Below, piece by piece: positions 41,541 to 51,436 of a stretch of DNA of 64,000 nt; positions within the stretch are counted from its first letter, which is position 1; every line of letters starts with the position of its first letter. The DNA lies in contig NZ_FPAJ01000004.1 of assembly GCF_900116285.1 (NCBI RefSeq), positions 186,001-250,000 of the forward strand, in the 5' to 3' direction. A program made the position numbers and the translations under genes. This DNA is from Sulfitobacter marinus (GTDB lineage: Bacteria > Pseudomonadota > Alphaproteobacteria > Rhodobacterales > Rhodobacteraceae). The notes under the pieces are model-generated. The model worked only from the letters and a program-made list of their open reading frames with translations. It had not been told where the DNA came from and ran no database searches.

Positions 41541-43955
41541 CTATGTGCCGCGTGGTTTTGCCCGCAGTGTTGGATCAGCCTGGGTCGGATCCTCGGGCCA
41601 CGGATGGCGGGGATAGCGCGCGCGCATGTCCTTGCGGACATCTGCGTATGAACCGGCCCAGAAACCGGGCAAATCAGTTGTCACCTGAACGGGGCGCTGT
41701 GCGGGTGACAGCAATGTAATCTGCAGCGGTTGGCCCGCGATCATCGGGTGCTGCGTGACGCCAAACACTTCTTGCAGGCGCAACGATATTTGCGGTTGCG
41801 CGCCCTCATAATCGATTGCCAGTTTTCGGCCCAGTGGCGTGGTGAAATGCGCCGGTGCTGCCTTGGCTAGCTGTTGCTGTTCGTCCCACGACATTCGCGC
41901 CAATAGCGCCGGATGCAGATCGAACCCTTTCCAATCGGCGGTGCTGCGGACGTTACTCAGATGCGGCAGCAGCCAGTCGTCCAATGTCTCCATCAGATGC
42001 GCGTCCGAGAAGTCGGGGAAATCGCTGCCCATCAGCCGTGCGCGGGCAAGGAACAGTTTTGCGGCTTTGCCCGGCATCAACCCCAGTTGCCGGACACCGT
42101 CTAACATGGCCAATGCGATCTCGTCGGGGCCGGCATCCGACCACGCGCGGTCGTCCAGCACCAAAGCCCCGAACCGTTCCTGTTGCCGTGTCAAAACCCG
42201 CCCTTCGCGGCGCGACCATGTGCAGACATCATGCCAGCCGATTTGTTCGGGGAAGGTCGCACGCAAATCGGCGTCAGACAGGCGCACGGCCTGACGGATG
42301 CGGGCCTCGCGCGGATCGCCGTCCAGATCGGTCGCAACCAACAATCTCTCGTTGGCCATCGGGTCGCCATCAGGCATCACCGCGCCCTTGCCGCCAGACA
42401 TGACAAAGCGCGGGCTGTCCCCTTTGCGGCGCATGGCAACACGGTCTGGATAGGCTAGCGCGGCAAGCACGCCCAATGTATCTGGCCCGTCGGTATTTTG
42501 CCCCTGCGCAAGGCGCTTGGCCTCTTGCCGGATATGAGCGAGGGCCGCGTGGTTTACCTCTCCCAATATGCGCTTTCCTGCGACCGCATCCATGCGCAGC
42601 GACAGGTCAACAGGCGCACCGCGCAGCGGGTCACGCTCTGCCAGAATTGCAGCCAATGTCGGCGCGCTGCGCCCGCCCTTGGCCACCATATGCGCCAATC
42701 TGGGATGCAAGGGCAGCTTGGCCAACGCGCGCCCGTGTTCGGTGATCCGGGCGTTTGTGTCCAATGCACCCAGCATTTGTAAAACGGATTGGGCTTCGGC
42801 CAAACGCCCCTCGTGCGGCGGGGTTACAAAGCTCAGGTCAGATGCCTGCGCCCCCCAAATGGCAAGCTCCAGCGCAAAGGATGACAGATCACCGACCTCG
42901 ATCTCGGCGGGGGGGAAGGCGGCCAATGCCCCTTCCTCTCCCTTCGTCCACAGCTTGTAGGCGGTGCCCTCGCTGACGCGGCCCGCGCGACCGGCCCTTT
43001 GGGTGGCTTCAGCCCGCGTGACGCGATCGGTCACCAGCCGTGACATGCCCGACGCGGGGTCGAACCGCGCGCGCCGGGCCTTGCCGCCATCCACGACAAT
43101 CTGGATTCCTTCGATGGTCAGCGAAGTTTCCGCGATCGAGGTCGCAAGCACGATCTTTCGCCCGGTTTTTGCCGGGGCGATGGCCGCGCGCTGCGCCTTG
43201 AAGTCCATCGCGCCAAACAGGGGGGCGATGGTACAATCTTTCGGGATACGGTCCCTTAAGGCGCTTTCGACACGGCGGATTTCGCCTTCACCGGGCAGGA
43301 ATACCAGCGCCGAACCCGGTGAGGTATTCAAGGCGTGGACCACCAGATCGGCAGCAGCCTGTTCGAACCTTTGTGTGCCGATGGGCCGGTCCAACCAATG
43401 GGGCGTTACGGGAAAGCTGCGCCCTTCAGAGGTTACAATCGGTGCCGCCATCAACGTCGCGACGGGGGCTGCGTCCAGCGTGGCCGACATGGCAACCAGC
43501 AACAGGTCGTCGCGCAATGCGCTGGCCACCTCAAGACACAGCGCGAGCCCAAGATCGGCGTTCAGCGACCGTTCGTGGAACTCGTCGAAGATGACGGCAC
43601 CGACTCCGGGCAAGTCCGGGTCTTGCTGCAGCATGCGGGTCAGAATACCTTCGGTCACGACCTCTATCCGCGTATGGGCGCTGATGGCCGACGCGCCGCG
43701 CACCCGAAAACCGACTGTCTGCCCGACCTCTTGGCCCAAGGTTTCTGACATCCGTTCAGCGGCGGCGCGCGCAGCAAGGCGGCGGGGTTCCAGCATGATG
43801 ATCTTGCCCGCAGTCAGGCCCGCGTCCAACATGGCCAAGGGAACGCGCGTGGTTTTACCGGCCCCCGGTGGTGCTTGTAAAACGACACGACCTGACGCGC
43901 GCAGGGCATCAATCACCTGCGGCATCACATCATCAATAGGAAGGTCATAGGCCAT
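41541..43955 (-). CDS. hrpB: ATP-dependent RNA helicase HrpB
   Basis: The 804-residue DEAH/RHA helicase shows motif I APPGAGKTTRVP, EPRRLAARAAAERM, TEGILTRMLQ, the DEFHER box, SATLD, ATSIAETSLTIEGI, and motif VI QRAGRAGRVSEG. The HrpB C-terminal region includes LPHLSNVRS and GFWAGSYADVRKDMRARYPRHPWPEDP, characteristic of this subfamily. Its cellular role in bacteria is poorly known. MAYDLP at 43955 matches family length; the frame to 44156 overlaps the divergent meaB start. Confidence 0.94.
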   Translation of the reverse strand: MAYDLPIDDVMPQVIDALRASGRVVLQAPPGAGKTTRVPLAMLDAGLTAGKIIMLEPRRLAARAAAERMSETLGQEVGQTVGFRVRGASAISAHTRIEVVTEGILTRMLQQDPDLPGVGAVIFDEFHERSLNADLGLALCLEVASALRDDLLLVAMSATLDAAPVATLMAAPIVTSEGRSFPVTPHWLDRPIGTQRFEQAAADLVVHALNTSPGSALVFLPGEGEIRRVESALRDRIPKDCTIAPLFGAMDFKAQRAAIAPAKTGRKIVLATSIAETSLTIEGIQIVVDGGKARRARFDPASGMSRLVTDRVTRAEATQRAGRAGRVSEGTAYKLWTKGEEGALAAFPPAEIEVGDLSSFALELAIWGAQASDLSFVTPPHEGRLAEAQSVLQMLGALDTNARITEHGRALAKLPLHPRLAHMVAKGGRSAPTLAAILAERDPLRGAPVDLSLRMDAVAGKRILGEVNHAALAHIRQEAKRLAQGQNTDGPDTLGVLAALAYPDRVAMRRKGDSPRFVMSGGKGAVMPDGDPMANERLLVATDLDGDPREARIRQAVRLSDADLRATFPEQIGWHDVCTWSRREGRVLTRQQERFGALVLDDRAWSDAGPDEIALAMLDGVRQLGLMPGKAAKLFLARARLMGSDFPDFSDAHLMETLDDWLLPHLSNVRSTADWKGFDLHPALLARMSWDEQQQLAKAAPAHFTTPLGRKLAIDYEGAQPQISLRLQEVFGVTQHPMIAGQPLQITLLSPAQRPVQVTTDLPGFWAGSYADVRKDMRARYPRHPWPEDPTQADPTLRAKPRGT

Positions 43956-44060
43956 GACGCAGCTTATGGGACAAATGGGGTGCGCCGCCAACCCTTGCGT
44001 TGGTCTGGACATTTGGCCCGCATCGCTTGAAAGATGCAGTCCAAGGCATGGGGGCAGCGC

Positions 44061-45032
44061 ATGAACATTGATGAATTGGCCAAGGGCATCGTTGCAGGTG
44101 AACGCCGTGCATTGGCGCGGGGGATCACGCTGGTTGAATCCTCGCGCGAGGATCACCGCGCACAGGCTACAGCCCTTTTGGCCGCGCTACCCAAAGACCG
44201 GGAGGCCTTGCGGATCGGCCTGTCTGGCACGCCGGGGGTCGGCAAATCGACCTTTATCGAAAGCTTTGGCATGATGTTGATCCAGCGCGGGTTGCGGGTG
44301 GCGGTGTTGGCGATTGATCCGTCCTCGTCGCGTTCGGGCGGGTCCATTCTGGGTGACAAAACCCGTATGGATTTACTATCGCGCGAAAAGGCCGCGTTCA
44401 TTCGTCCGTCGCCCAGCCAGACCCATTTGGGCGGCGTCGCCCGCCGCACCCGCGAGGCGGTCACCCTGTGCGAAGCTGCGGGATTTGACGTCGTGTTGAT
44501 CGAAACCGTGGGGGTAGGACAGTCGGAAACCGTGGTGTCCGAAATGTCGGATCTGTTCTTGTTGCTATTGGCCCCCGCCGGTGGGGACGAATTACAAGGG
44601 GTCAAGCGCGGCATCATGGAAATGGCCGACATCATTGTGGTGAACAAGGCTGACGGTGATCTGAAACCTGCGGCCTCGCGGACATGTGCCGACTATGCTG
44701 GCGCGTTGCGGTTGTTACGCAAACGTCCGCAAGACCCAGACGGGTTTCCCAAGGCGATGATGGTGTCAGCGCTTGAGGAAAATGGTTTGTCCGAGGCTTG
44801 GGATGAAATGCAGACCTTGACCGATTGGCGCCGCGCCGAAGGGTTCTGGGATCGCACCCGGGCGGCCCAAGCGCGGTACTGGTTTGAACAATCCGTAAAG
44901 CAAGAGCTGTTGGCCCAGCTTGAAACGCCGACGGCTAAAGCCGAGCTAAAGACATTGGGCGACCGTGTGGCGCGAGGGCAAGAAGACCCGACAAAAGCAG
45001 CACAGGATTTTATAAAGCAGTTGGACCGCTAG
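44061..45032 (+). CDS. meaB: Methylmalonyl-CoA mutase-associated GTPase MeaB
   Basis: This G3E-family GTPase protects and loads cobalamin into acyl-CoA mutases. The 323-residue product has G1 GTPGVGKST, AIDPSSSRSGGSILGDKTRM, FIRPSPSQTHLGGVARRTRE, ETVGVGQSE, LLAPAGGDELQGVKRGIMEMADIIVVNKADGD. MNIDEL at 44061 is chosen; the frame opens at 44034. No mutase gene lies in the window. Confidence 0.93.
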   Translation: MNIDELAKGIVAGERRALARGITLVESSREDHRAQATALLAALPKDREALRIGLSGTPGVGKSTFIESFGMMLIQRGLRVAVLAIDPSSSRSGGSILGDKTRMDLLSREKAAFIRPSPSQTHLGGVARRTREAVTLCEAAGFDVVLIETVGVGQSETVVSEMSDLFLLLLAPAGGDELQGVKRGIMEMADIIVVNKADGDLKPAASRTCADYAGALRLLRKRPQDPDGFPKAMMVSALEENGLSEAWDEMQTLTDWRRAEGFWDRTRAAQARYWFEQSVKQELLAQLETPTAKAELKTLGDRVARGQEDPTKAAQDFIKQLDR

Positions 45033-45040
45033 GCGCGCGG

Positions 45041-45061
45041 CGGAATTTTTGAAAAATTCCG
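45041..45061. terminator. Perfect hairpin between meaB and xerC, repeat copy 3
   Basis: CGGAATTTTT-G-AAAAATTCCG is a perfect ten-base inverted repeat nine bases after the meaB stop, between convergent genes. It shares its core with the repeats at 6211 and 14101. Its A/T-rich arms could supply U-tracts in both directions. Confidence 0.5.
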
Positions 45062-45104
45062 AAACGATTATTATGAAAAACGGCTGCTGGCGGTGAAATC
45101 AGGT

Positions 45105-46049
45105 TCAGCCAGCAGCTTTGGGATGGGCGTTGTTATAAACGTCCATCAAGCGTGCCGTATCTACTGCCGTATAGGCTTGCGTGGTAGAAAGCGACGCGTG
45201 ACCGAGCAATTCCTGAATCGCCCGCAGATCGCCCCCGGCATCAAGCAGATGTGTCGCGAAACTGTGGCGCATTGCGTGTGGCGTCGCCGTCGCGGGCAGG
45301 CCCAATTGCATTCTGGCGTCCATCATGACCTGCGAAATCGACCGCGCTGCCAAGGGGCCGCCTCGTACCGCCTTGAACAAGGGCGCGTCGCGTTCCTGCG
45401 GAAAGGGACAAACGCGCAGATAGGCATCAACGGCGTCTTTGGCGGCAGGCAACACAGGAACGACGCGTTCCTTTCCGCCCTTGCCGATAATCCGCAAAAC
45501 GTCCGCCAAAGGCGCATCTGCGCCCTTAAGGCCTAGCGCCTCTGATATGCGCAACCCGCATCCCCATAACAAGGTCAGCACAGCAACATCGCGGGTCGCA
45601 ACCCAAGCATGGCGCGACTGTAACTCGACGCAGTCAATCATCGCTTTGGCGGCATCTACGGCCAAGGGGCGCGGCAGCTTTTTCGAGAACTTTGGCGACC
45701 GCGTGGATAAAACCGCGGTGGGTTCAAACCCCTCACGTTCAGCGAGCCACCGATAGAACGCTTTGACCGACGACAGTTTGCGCGCCAAAGACCGCGGCCC
45801 GACATCTGGTCCTCGTGTATGGGCCATCCAGCTGCGCATGTCGGATATGGTCAGCTTGGCCAGCGCGCCTAGCCCCTGACTGTCGCCTTTATGAACGGTC
45901 ATGAATGCCAGAAAATCGACCACGTCACCTTGATAGGCCGTGATCGTATTCTCGGCGGCCCCTTTTAAGGCGCGTTGATGATCGAGCCATGTTTGCAGCG
46001 CATCCCGCGCGGCCGGGCTGATCAAAAGAGGATTGGTATCAGCGCTCAA
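45105..46049 (-). CDS. xerC: Tyrosine recombinase XerC
   Basis: XerC with XerD resolves chromosome dimers at dif. The 314-residue product has a SAM-like N-terminal core (TWLDHQRALKGAAENTITAYQGDVVDFLAFM). The catalytic set is Arg in GCGLRISEALGL, Lys in GKGGKERVVP, H-x-x-R in HAMRHSFATHLL, His in LLGHASLSTTQ and Tyr in AYTAVD. The start is placed at TTG 46049, which overlaps the DUF484 stop as TTGA and matches the family's N-terminus; the frame to 46217 lies inside the upstream gene. Confidence 0.93.
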   Translation of the reverse strand: MSADTNPLLISPAARDALQTWLDHQRALKGAAENTITAYQGDVVDFLAFMTVHKGDSQGLGALAKLTISDMRSWMAHTRGPDVGPRSLARKLSSVKAFYRWLAEREGFEPTAVLSTRSPKFSKKLPRPLAVDAAKAMIDCVELQSRHAWVATRDVAVLTLLWGCGLRISEALGLKGADAPLADVLRIIGKGGKERVVPVLPAAKDAVDAYLRVCPFPQERDAPLFKAVRGGPLAARSISQVMMDARMQLGLPATATPHAMRHSFATHLLDAGGDLRAIQELLGHASLSTTQAYTAVDTARLMDVYNNAHPKAAG

Positions 46050-46753
46050 GACAGCCAACGGCGCATGATGCGCTCGAATACACCGGTGAAAAAGCCCAGC
46101 AAGTCTGTTCCTTGTTGGGGGCCGAACATATGCGGGTCTTCTGATCCGAGGATCAGCAAGCCGGGCAGGCGGCCATTGCCAAAGTCCAGTTTCAGGCAGG
46201 CCTCTGATCTGATCCATTCAGCTTTATCGCCATAGACGCTTGCCGGGCTGTCCTGTACGCCGCGTAAAGTCACCTGTCGCACATTCCCCCCGCGACCGGA
46301 TGTCAGGTAATCGTCAATAAACCCTGGATCAGCCACGCTGAGCACATCGCCAAGACGCTTTATGGTGGGGTCATTGTCGCTTTGGGCGGACTCAAGAACC
46401 AGCTTTACCACATCCACTCGCATAATCTGGGCCACATCACCGCCCAGATCGCGCAGGAAGGTTTCGAACTCGAGAGGGTCAAGCATCCGCAAAATAGCGC
46501 GGTGAATTTGGTTGGTACCGGCCAGGTTTTCATAAGCGGCGGCGATAACGCTGCGGTGGGTGTCTTCTAGCCGGTCCAACCGGGTTTCCAAACGGTCCAT
46601 CGCGATGCCGCGCAGATCGACGATATTACCGCCCATCGCACGCTCATTAGCTGCGATCAGGGCCTGCATCACATCATTGTCGTCCAGGATGACATCAGGC
46701 TGCGAAATGATCGCTTCGCGAAGAGAATCTTCGATTTTGTGGTTGCTGCTCAT
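46046..46753 (-). CDS. DUF484 family protein
   Basis: The 235-residue product has a DUF484 (GAF-like) layout: REAIISQPDVILDDNDVMQALIAANE at the N-terminus, ETRLDRLEDTHRSVIAAAYENLAGTNQIHRAIL, and later LKLDFGNGRLPGLLILGSEDPHMFGPQQGTDLLGFFTGVFER. It is commonly encoded directly before xerC, as here, but its biochemical role is unknown. MSSNHK at 46753 is chosen, with GAGAC upstream. Confidence 0.85.
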   Translation of the reverse strand: MSSNHKIEDSLREAIISQPDVILDDNDVMQALIAANERAMGGNIVDLRGIAMDRLETRLDRLEDTHRSVIAAAYENLAGTNQIHRAILRMLDPLEFETFLRDLGGDVAQIMRVDVVKLVLESAQSDNDPTIKRLGDVLSVADPGFIDDYLTSGRGGNVRQVTLRGVQDSPASVYGDKAEWIRSEACLKLDFGNGRLPGLLILGSEDPHMFGPQQGTDLLGFFTGVFERIMRRWLS

Positions 46754-47028
46754 GCTTGTCTCATTTTTATTTTTATACGCAATAACACGAGAACAGCCCG
46801 AAATCTGCAATTTTTTTCTGGGGATAGGGCAGTTTTTTGCCAAGGATAGTGTTTTTACGGTGCTGTCGTTGCTTGTGCCGGTCGCAATCGCATAGATTTA
46901 GCGGGCGGTTGGTTCATCAACTATGTGGTGTGTTTTGGCCGTGTGTTATGCATTTATGTCACACCGCTGTCCCCGCATTGAGAGGGAATTTTGCGTGCGC
47001 AGGTTCAGGCCGCGCACGCAAAAGCATC

Positions 47029-47682
47029 TTATAGGATATTTTGACCGGTTTTCGCCCAGTCGGCCATGAACTGCTCAAGACCTTTGTCGGTCAGCGGGTG
47101 CGAGGCCAGCTTTTTGATCACCTCTGGTGGGGCAGTCATCACGTCAGACCCGATACGGGCGGCTTCCAGCACGTGGTTAACAGTGCGGATCGACGCTGCC
47201 AGAATTTCAGTCTCGAACCCGTAGTTGTCATAAACGACGCGGATGTCTTGGATCAGGTCCATGCCATCGATGTTGATGTCGTCCAGGCGGCCGATGAACG
47301 GCGAAATGAACGTCGCGCCAGCTTTGGCGGCGATCAATGCTTGGTTGGCGGAGAAGCACAAGGTGACGTTGACCATTTTGCCTTCGCCCGACAGCACCTT
47401 ACAGGCCTTGAGGCCATCCCATGTCAGCGGCAGCTTAACGACGATGTTGTCAGCAATCTCTGCCAGCTTACGACCTTCGGCGATCATGTCGTCGGCCTTC
47501 AGCGCGACAACCTCGGCGGAAACCGGACCTTCAACCAGATCGCAAATCTCTTTTGTGACTTCCAGAATGTTGCGGCCCGATTTCAGAATCAGCGATGGGT
47601 TGGTGGTGACGCCATCGACCATGCCCAGATCGTTGAGTTCTGCAATCGCGTCAATTTCAGCGGTATCTACAAAGAATTTCAT
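47029..47682 (-). CDS. Fructose-6-phosphate aldolase / small transaldolase
   Basis: The 217-residue product is the small transaldolase type (TalC/FSA/MipB): [26 protein letters not shown], the Schiff-base lysine K83 in [40 protein letters not shown] and [13 protein letters not shown]. Members act as transaldolase or as aldolase on fructose 6-phosphate, and sequence alone does not decide which. The divergent neighbour is priA. Confidence 0.9.
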   Translation of the reverse strand: MKFFVDTAEIDAIAELNDLGMVDGVTTNPSLILKSGRNILEVTKEICDLVEGPVSAEVVALKADDMIAEGRKLAEIADNIVVKLPLTWDGLKACKVLSGEGKMVNVTLCFSANQALIAAKAGATFISPFIGRLDDINIDGMDLIQDIRVVYDNYGFETEILAASIRTVNHVLEAARIGSDVMTAPPEVIKKLASHPLTDKGLEQFMADWAKTGQNIL

Positions 47683-47800
47683 AATGCTTCCTTCCGGTTG
47701 GAATAGGGGTGTCTAATGGCTATGTCTGTTGGCAATGGCTTTAGCGCATGAACGGCGCTGCTTAAACCCTAATTCCCGCAACCCAAGGCCGGAGCAGTTC

Positions 47801-49996
47801 GTGGCATCCCCAGAATTCTTTCACCAAGGTGATTTGGTCGCCGTCCTGACGACCCAACCACTGGGCCGAGCGCTGGATTACAAAGCGCCCGAAGGCGGCT
47901 GCCATCTGGGCGCTTTCGTCGAGGTGCCGCTGGGCCCGCGCAAGGTGTTGGGGGTGGTCTGGGGCGCTGGGCAGGGCGATTACGACCTGTCGAAAATCCG
48001 GTCCGTGATACGTGTGATGGACGCAGCCCCGATGCGCGAGGAACTGCGGCAGTTCCTGAGCAAAGCCGCCGCCTACACGCTGACGCCCATGCCCGCGATG
48101 CTACGACTGGCCACGCGCGCGCCGGGGTTGGGGGACCCGCCATCCATGCGCAAGATTTACCGGCGCGGCAAAGCCGAGCCTGACCGGATGACCGATGCGC
48201 GGCGTCGGGTGCTGGAAACCTTGGCAGAATATGGCGATCTGTCCTTTACCCTGAAAGAGCTCGCTGAAATGGCGGGGGTGACCTCGTCCGTGATTAAAGG
48301 GTTGGTTGCGCAAGATGCCGTCGTTGAACAAGACAGCCCGCGCGATGTCCCGTTCTTGCGGATGGACCCAAGCCTGCCCAGCAAGGAACTGACAAAAGAT
48401 CAAGCGGATGCGTCGGCATTGCTGGCGCAAGGGGTGCAATCGGGCAAATACGGCACGACCTTGCTGCGCGGTGTGACGGGATCAGGTAAAACCGAAGTGT
48501 ATCTGGAGGCCGTTGCCGCCGCGTTGAAAGCCGGACGACAAGCGCTGGTGCTGCTGCCCGAGATCGCATTGACCGAACAATTCCTGCACCGCGTGGAGGC
48601 GCGTTTTGGCGCAAAGCCTGCGGAATGGCATTCGGGTGCCACCATGACCGAGCGTCGTCGGATCTGGCGCATGGTCGGTCAAGGTCAGGCGCAGGTGGTC
48701 ATCGGCGCACGTTCCGCGCTGTTCCTGCCGTTTCAGAACTTGGGCCTGATCGTGGTCGATGAAGAGCACGACACGTCCTACAAACAAGAAGAGGGCGTGC
48801 TGTATAATGCCCGCGACATGGCAGTGTTGCGCGCGTCGATTTGCGGTGCGCAGGTTGTGTTGGCGTCAGCCACGCCAAGCTTGGAAAGCTGGGCCAATGC
48901 CGAGGCAGGGAAATACACCCGGGTTGAGCTGACCTCGCGGTTCGGGCCAGCGGTGATGCCGGAAATGGGCGCGATTGATATGCGCGGCGAAGGGTTGCCA
49001 AGCGATAAATGGGTATCACCGACCTTGCGGGCTGAGGTCGATAAACGTCTGGCACGCGGCGAGCAGGCGATGCTGTTTATCAACCGCCGCGGCTATGCGC
49101 CGGTCACATTGTGTCGCGCCTGCGGCCACCAGATCGGCTGTGATCACTGCGATGCACGGATGGTTGAACACCGTTTCCTCAAGCGTTTGGTCTGCCATCA
49201 ATGCGGCGAAAGCAAACCGATGCCGGATGTCTGCCCGTCCTGCGAGGCGGAAGGGAAGCTGGCCGCCGTAGGACCTGGGGTTGAGCGATTGGGCGAAGAG
49301 GCCGCCGAATTGTGGCCTGATGCGCGTGTCGCTACGCTAAGCTCGGATATGTACGGATCGGCGCGGGCGCTGAAGGCCGAGATTGCAGGCATCGCGGACG
49401 GTGCCGCCGACATCATTATTGGCACACAGTTGGTGGCCAAGGGGCATAACTTTCCGAACCTGACATTGGTGGGGGTGATTGATGCCGATCTTGGGCTGAT
49501 GGGGTCCGATTTACGCGCGGCCGAGCGTACCTTTCAATTGATGCGGCAGGTTGCTGGGCGGGCAGGGCGTGCAGAGGCACCGGGCGCGGCATTGTTGCAG
49601 ACCTATCAGCCAGATCATCCCGTAATTCGTGCCATTCTTGCGGGTGAGGAAGAATTGTTCTGGAAGGCCGAAGCGGGCGAGCGGCGTCAGGCCGGTGTCC
49701 CGCCCTATGGCCGTATGGCCGGTATCATTCTAAGCGGGCCTGATGTGGCGGCGATTTTCGATGCGGGCAATCAGTTGGCACGCCAGGACGGGCCGTTGCG
49801 CGCGGTTGGCGCGCAGGTTTACGGCCCCGCCCCGGCGCCGATTGCGCGGGTACGCGGGCGGCACCGCGTGCGGTTGTTGGTTAAGGCAGACAAGTCGGTG
49901 CCGCTGCAAGAGGCGTTGGCAAAATGGGTCGGGCAGCTGCGGCTAAAGGGCGATATGCGGATTGCCGTCGATATTGATCCGCAGAGTTTTTACTGA
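47801..49996 (+). CDS. priA: Primosomal protein N' (replication restart helicase)
   Basis: PriA recognises stalled forks and reloads the replicative helicase. The 731-residue product has a 3'-DNA-binding domain (FHQGDLVAVLTTQPLGRALDY), Walker A TGSGKTEVY, DEEHDTSYKQEE, SATPSLES, four CxxC zinc pairs (CRAC, CDHC, CHQC, CPSC), GTQLVAKGHNFPNLTLVG and QVAGRAGRA. The start is GTG 47801 with GGAG ten bases upstream; the ATG at 47729 would add an unlike leader. Confidence 0.94.
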   Translation: MASPEFFHQGDLVAVLTTQPLGRALDYKAPEGGCHLGAFVEVPLGPRKVLGVVWGAGQGDYDLSKIRSVIRVMDAAPMREELRQFLSKAAAYTLTPMPAMLRLATRAPGLGDPPSMRKIYRRGKAEPDRMTDARRRVLETLAEYGDLSFTLKELAEMAGVTSSVIKGLVAQDAVVEQDSPRDVPFLRMDPSLPSKELTKDQADASALLAQGVQSGKYGTTLLRGVTGSGKTEVYLEAVAAALKAGRQALVLLPEIALTEQFLHRVEARFGAKPAEWHSGATMTERRRIWRMVGQGQAQVVIGARSALFLPFQNLGLIVVDEEHDTSYKQEEGVLYNARDMAVLRASICGAQVVLASATPSLESWANAEAGKYTRVELTSRFGPAVMPEMGAIDMRGEGLPSDKWVSPTLRAEVDKRLARGEQAMLFINRRGYAPVTLCRACGHQIGCDHCDARMVEHRFLKRLVCHQCGESKPMPDVCPSCEAEGKLAAVGPGVERLGEEAAELWPDARVATLSSDMYGSARALKAEIAGIADGAADIIIGTQLVAKGHNFPNLTLVGVIDADLGLMGSDLRAAERTFQLMRQVAGRAGRAEAPGAALLQTYQPDHPVIRAILAGEEELFWKAEAGERRQAGVPPYGRMAGIILSGPDVAAIFDAGNQLARQDGPLRAVGAQVYGPAPAPIARVRGRHRVRLLVKADKSVPLQEALAKWVGQLRLKGDMRIAVDIDPQSFY

Positions 49997-50006
49997 TTCT
50001 TTATTG

Positions 50007-50027
50007 GTTTTGCCTGACCGGCAAAAC
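50007..50027 (+). terminator. Hairpin after priA
   Basis: GTTTTGCC (50007-50014) pairs with GGCAAAAC (50020-50027) around TGACC, eleven bases after the priA stop. ATCCC follows instead of a T-run, so the call is tentative. Confidence 0.4.
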
Positions 50028-50141
50028 ATCCCTTCGGTGAGGATTTATTTCCATTTGGAATAGGTGTGCACGCGGGGCTTTTGCGGGAAATCTTCTTATT
50101 TGACCTCGTCAAGGTTAAGATTGGGGCGTAAAGGGTGAGGT

Positions 50142-51374
50142 ATGACCCAATATGTGACCCTTGAGGATGCCAAGCATCAACCGTTTTGGCGCCGCCCTGT
50201 AGCTCTTTTGTTCCTGATGGCCCTGGCCATGCCGATCGCGTTTAATACATGGTCGGCGCTGCTGAATAACTTTGTCATTGAAGTCGCGGATTTTGATGGC
50301 TCTGACATCGGTTTGCTGCACACCGTGCGCGAAATTCCAGGATTTCTGGCGGTGGGCGTTATTGCGATTATTATCTTTGTCCGCGAGCAGGTTTTGGGAT
50401 TGGTGTCGCTTGTGCTGCTTGGGGCGGCCACGGCTGTCACGGCTTGGTTCCCGTCGATGGGTGGAATTTTGACCATCACCATGCTGAGTTCAATCGGGTT
50501 TCATTATTATGAGACGGTCAACCAGTCGCTGCAATTACAGTGGCTCAAGATTGAAGACGCGCCGCGTATGATTGGCTGGCTGATGGCGGCAGGATCGGCG
50601 GCGACACTGGTGGCCTATCTGGCGATTATGGCGCTGTGGGACACGCTATCGCTGTCCTATAACGTCGTTTACCTGATCGGGGGCAGCGTCACCGTGATGA
50701 TCGCCCTGTTCGCGTTGCTTGCCTATCCCCAGTTTGAGGCACCGCATCCGCAAGTCAAAAAGATGGTACTGCGCAAGCGCTATTGGCTGTATTATGCGCT
50801 GCAATTTATGTCCGGTGCGCGGCGGCAGATATTTGTGGTCTTTGCGGGCTTTATGATGGTTGAGCGGTTCGGCTTTGAGGTCCATGAAATCACAACGCTG
50901 TATTTGATCAACTTGGTCGCGAACATGATTTTTGCGCCGCTTTTAGGGCGGGCCGTTGGATATTTCGGCGAGCGCCGCACGCTGGCGATCGAGTATCTTG
51001 GGCTGATCATTGTGTTCCTGGCTTATGGCGGTGTGTATTATCTGGGGTGGGGCGTTGTCGTCGCCGCGAGCCTTTATGTGATTGATCACATGTTCTTTGC
51101 ATTGGCGTTGGCGTTGAAAACCTATTTTCAGAAAATCGCTGATCCCGGTGATATCGCGCCGACTGCGGCGGTGGCTTTCACCATTAACCACATCGCGGCG
51201 GTGTTTTTGCCTGTCGGTCTGGGGCTGCTCTGGCTGATCTCGCCCGTTGCGGTGTTTGTTCTTGCGGCCGTAATGGCTGGCATATCTTTGGTGCTATCCT
51301 TGATGATCCCGCGCCATCCAGTGCCGGGCCATGAGACAATTTTTTCGCGCCCGCTGCCTGTGGCCGCGCAATAG
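50142..51374 (+). CDS. MFS transporter
   Basis: The 410-residue membrane protein has about twelve hydrophobic segments, beginning ALLFLMALAMPIAFNTWSALL. A cytoplasmic loop near residue 200 (YPQFEAPHPQVKKMVLRKRYW) separates the two halves, and APLLGRAVGYFGERRTL resembles the MFS loop motif of the second half. The substrate is unknown. It precedes prmA by 62 bases. Confidence 0.78.
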   Translation: MTQYVTLEDAKHQPFWRRPVALLFLMALAMPIAFNTWSALLNNFVIEVADFDGSDIGLLHTVREIPGFLAVGVIAIIIFVREQVLGLVSLVLLGAATAVTAWFPSMGGILTITMLSSIGFHYYETVNQSLQLQWLKIEDAPRMIGWLMAAGSAATLVAYLAIMALWDTLSLSYNVVYLIGGSVTVMIALFALLAYPQFEAPHPQVKKMVLRKRYWLYYALQFMSGARRQIFVVFAGFMMVERFGFEVHEITTLYLINLVANMIFAPLLGRAVGYFGERRTLAIEYLGLIIVFLAYGGVYYLGWGVVVAASLYVIDHMFFALALALKTYFQKIADPGDIAPTAAVAFTINHIAAVFLPVGLGLLWLISPVAVFVLAAVMAGISLVLSLMIPRHPVPGHETIFSRPLPVAAQ

Positions 51375-51436
51375 TCCACCCTTGACCCAACCGGCGTGCC
51401 TGTCCTAGGCCGCATCAGCAACTTGCGGAGAGCGTT

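Noticed and set aside
34498..50102. Similar short strings TGCGGGAAATTCTTCTTAT (34498) and TTGCGGGAAATCTTCTTAT (50082)
   Set aside because: Only about 18 bases, no palindrome, unrelated gene contexts and different positions relative to starts; chance or decayed repeat is more likely than a shared regulator site.
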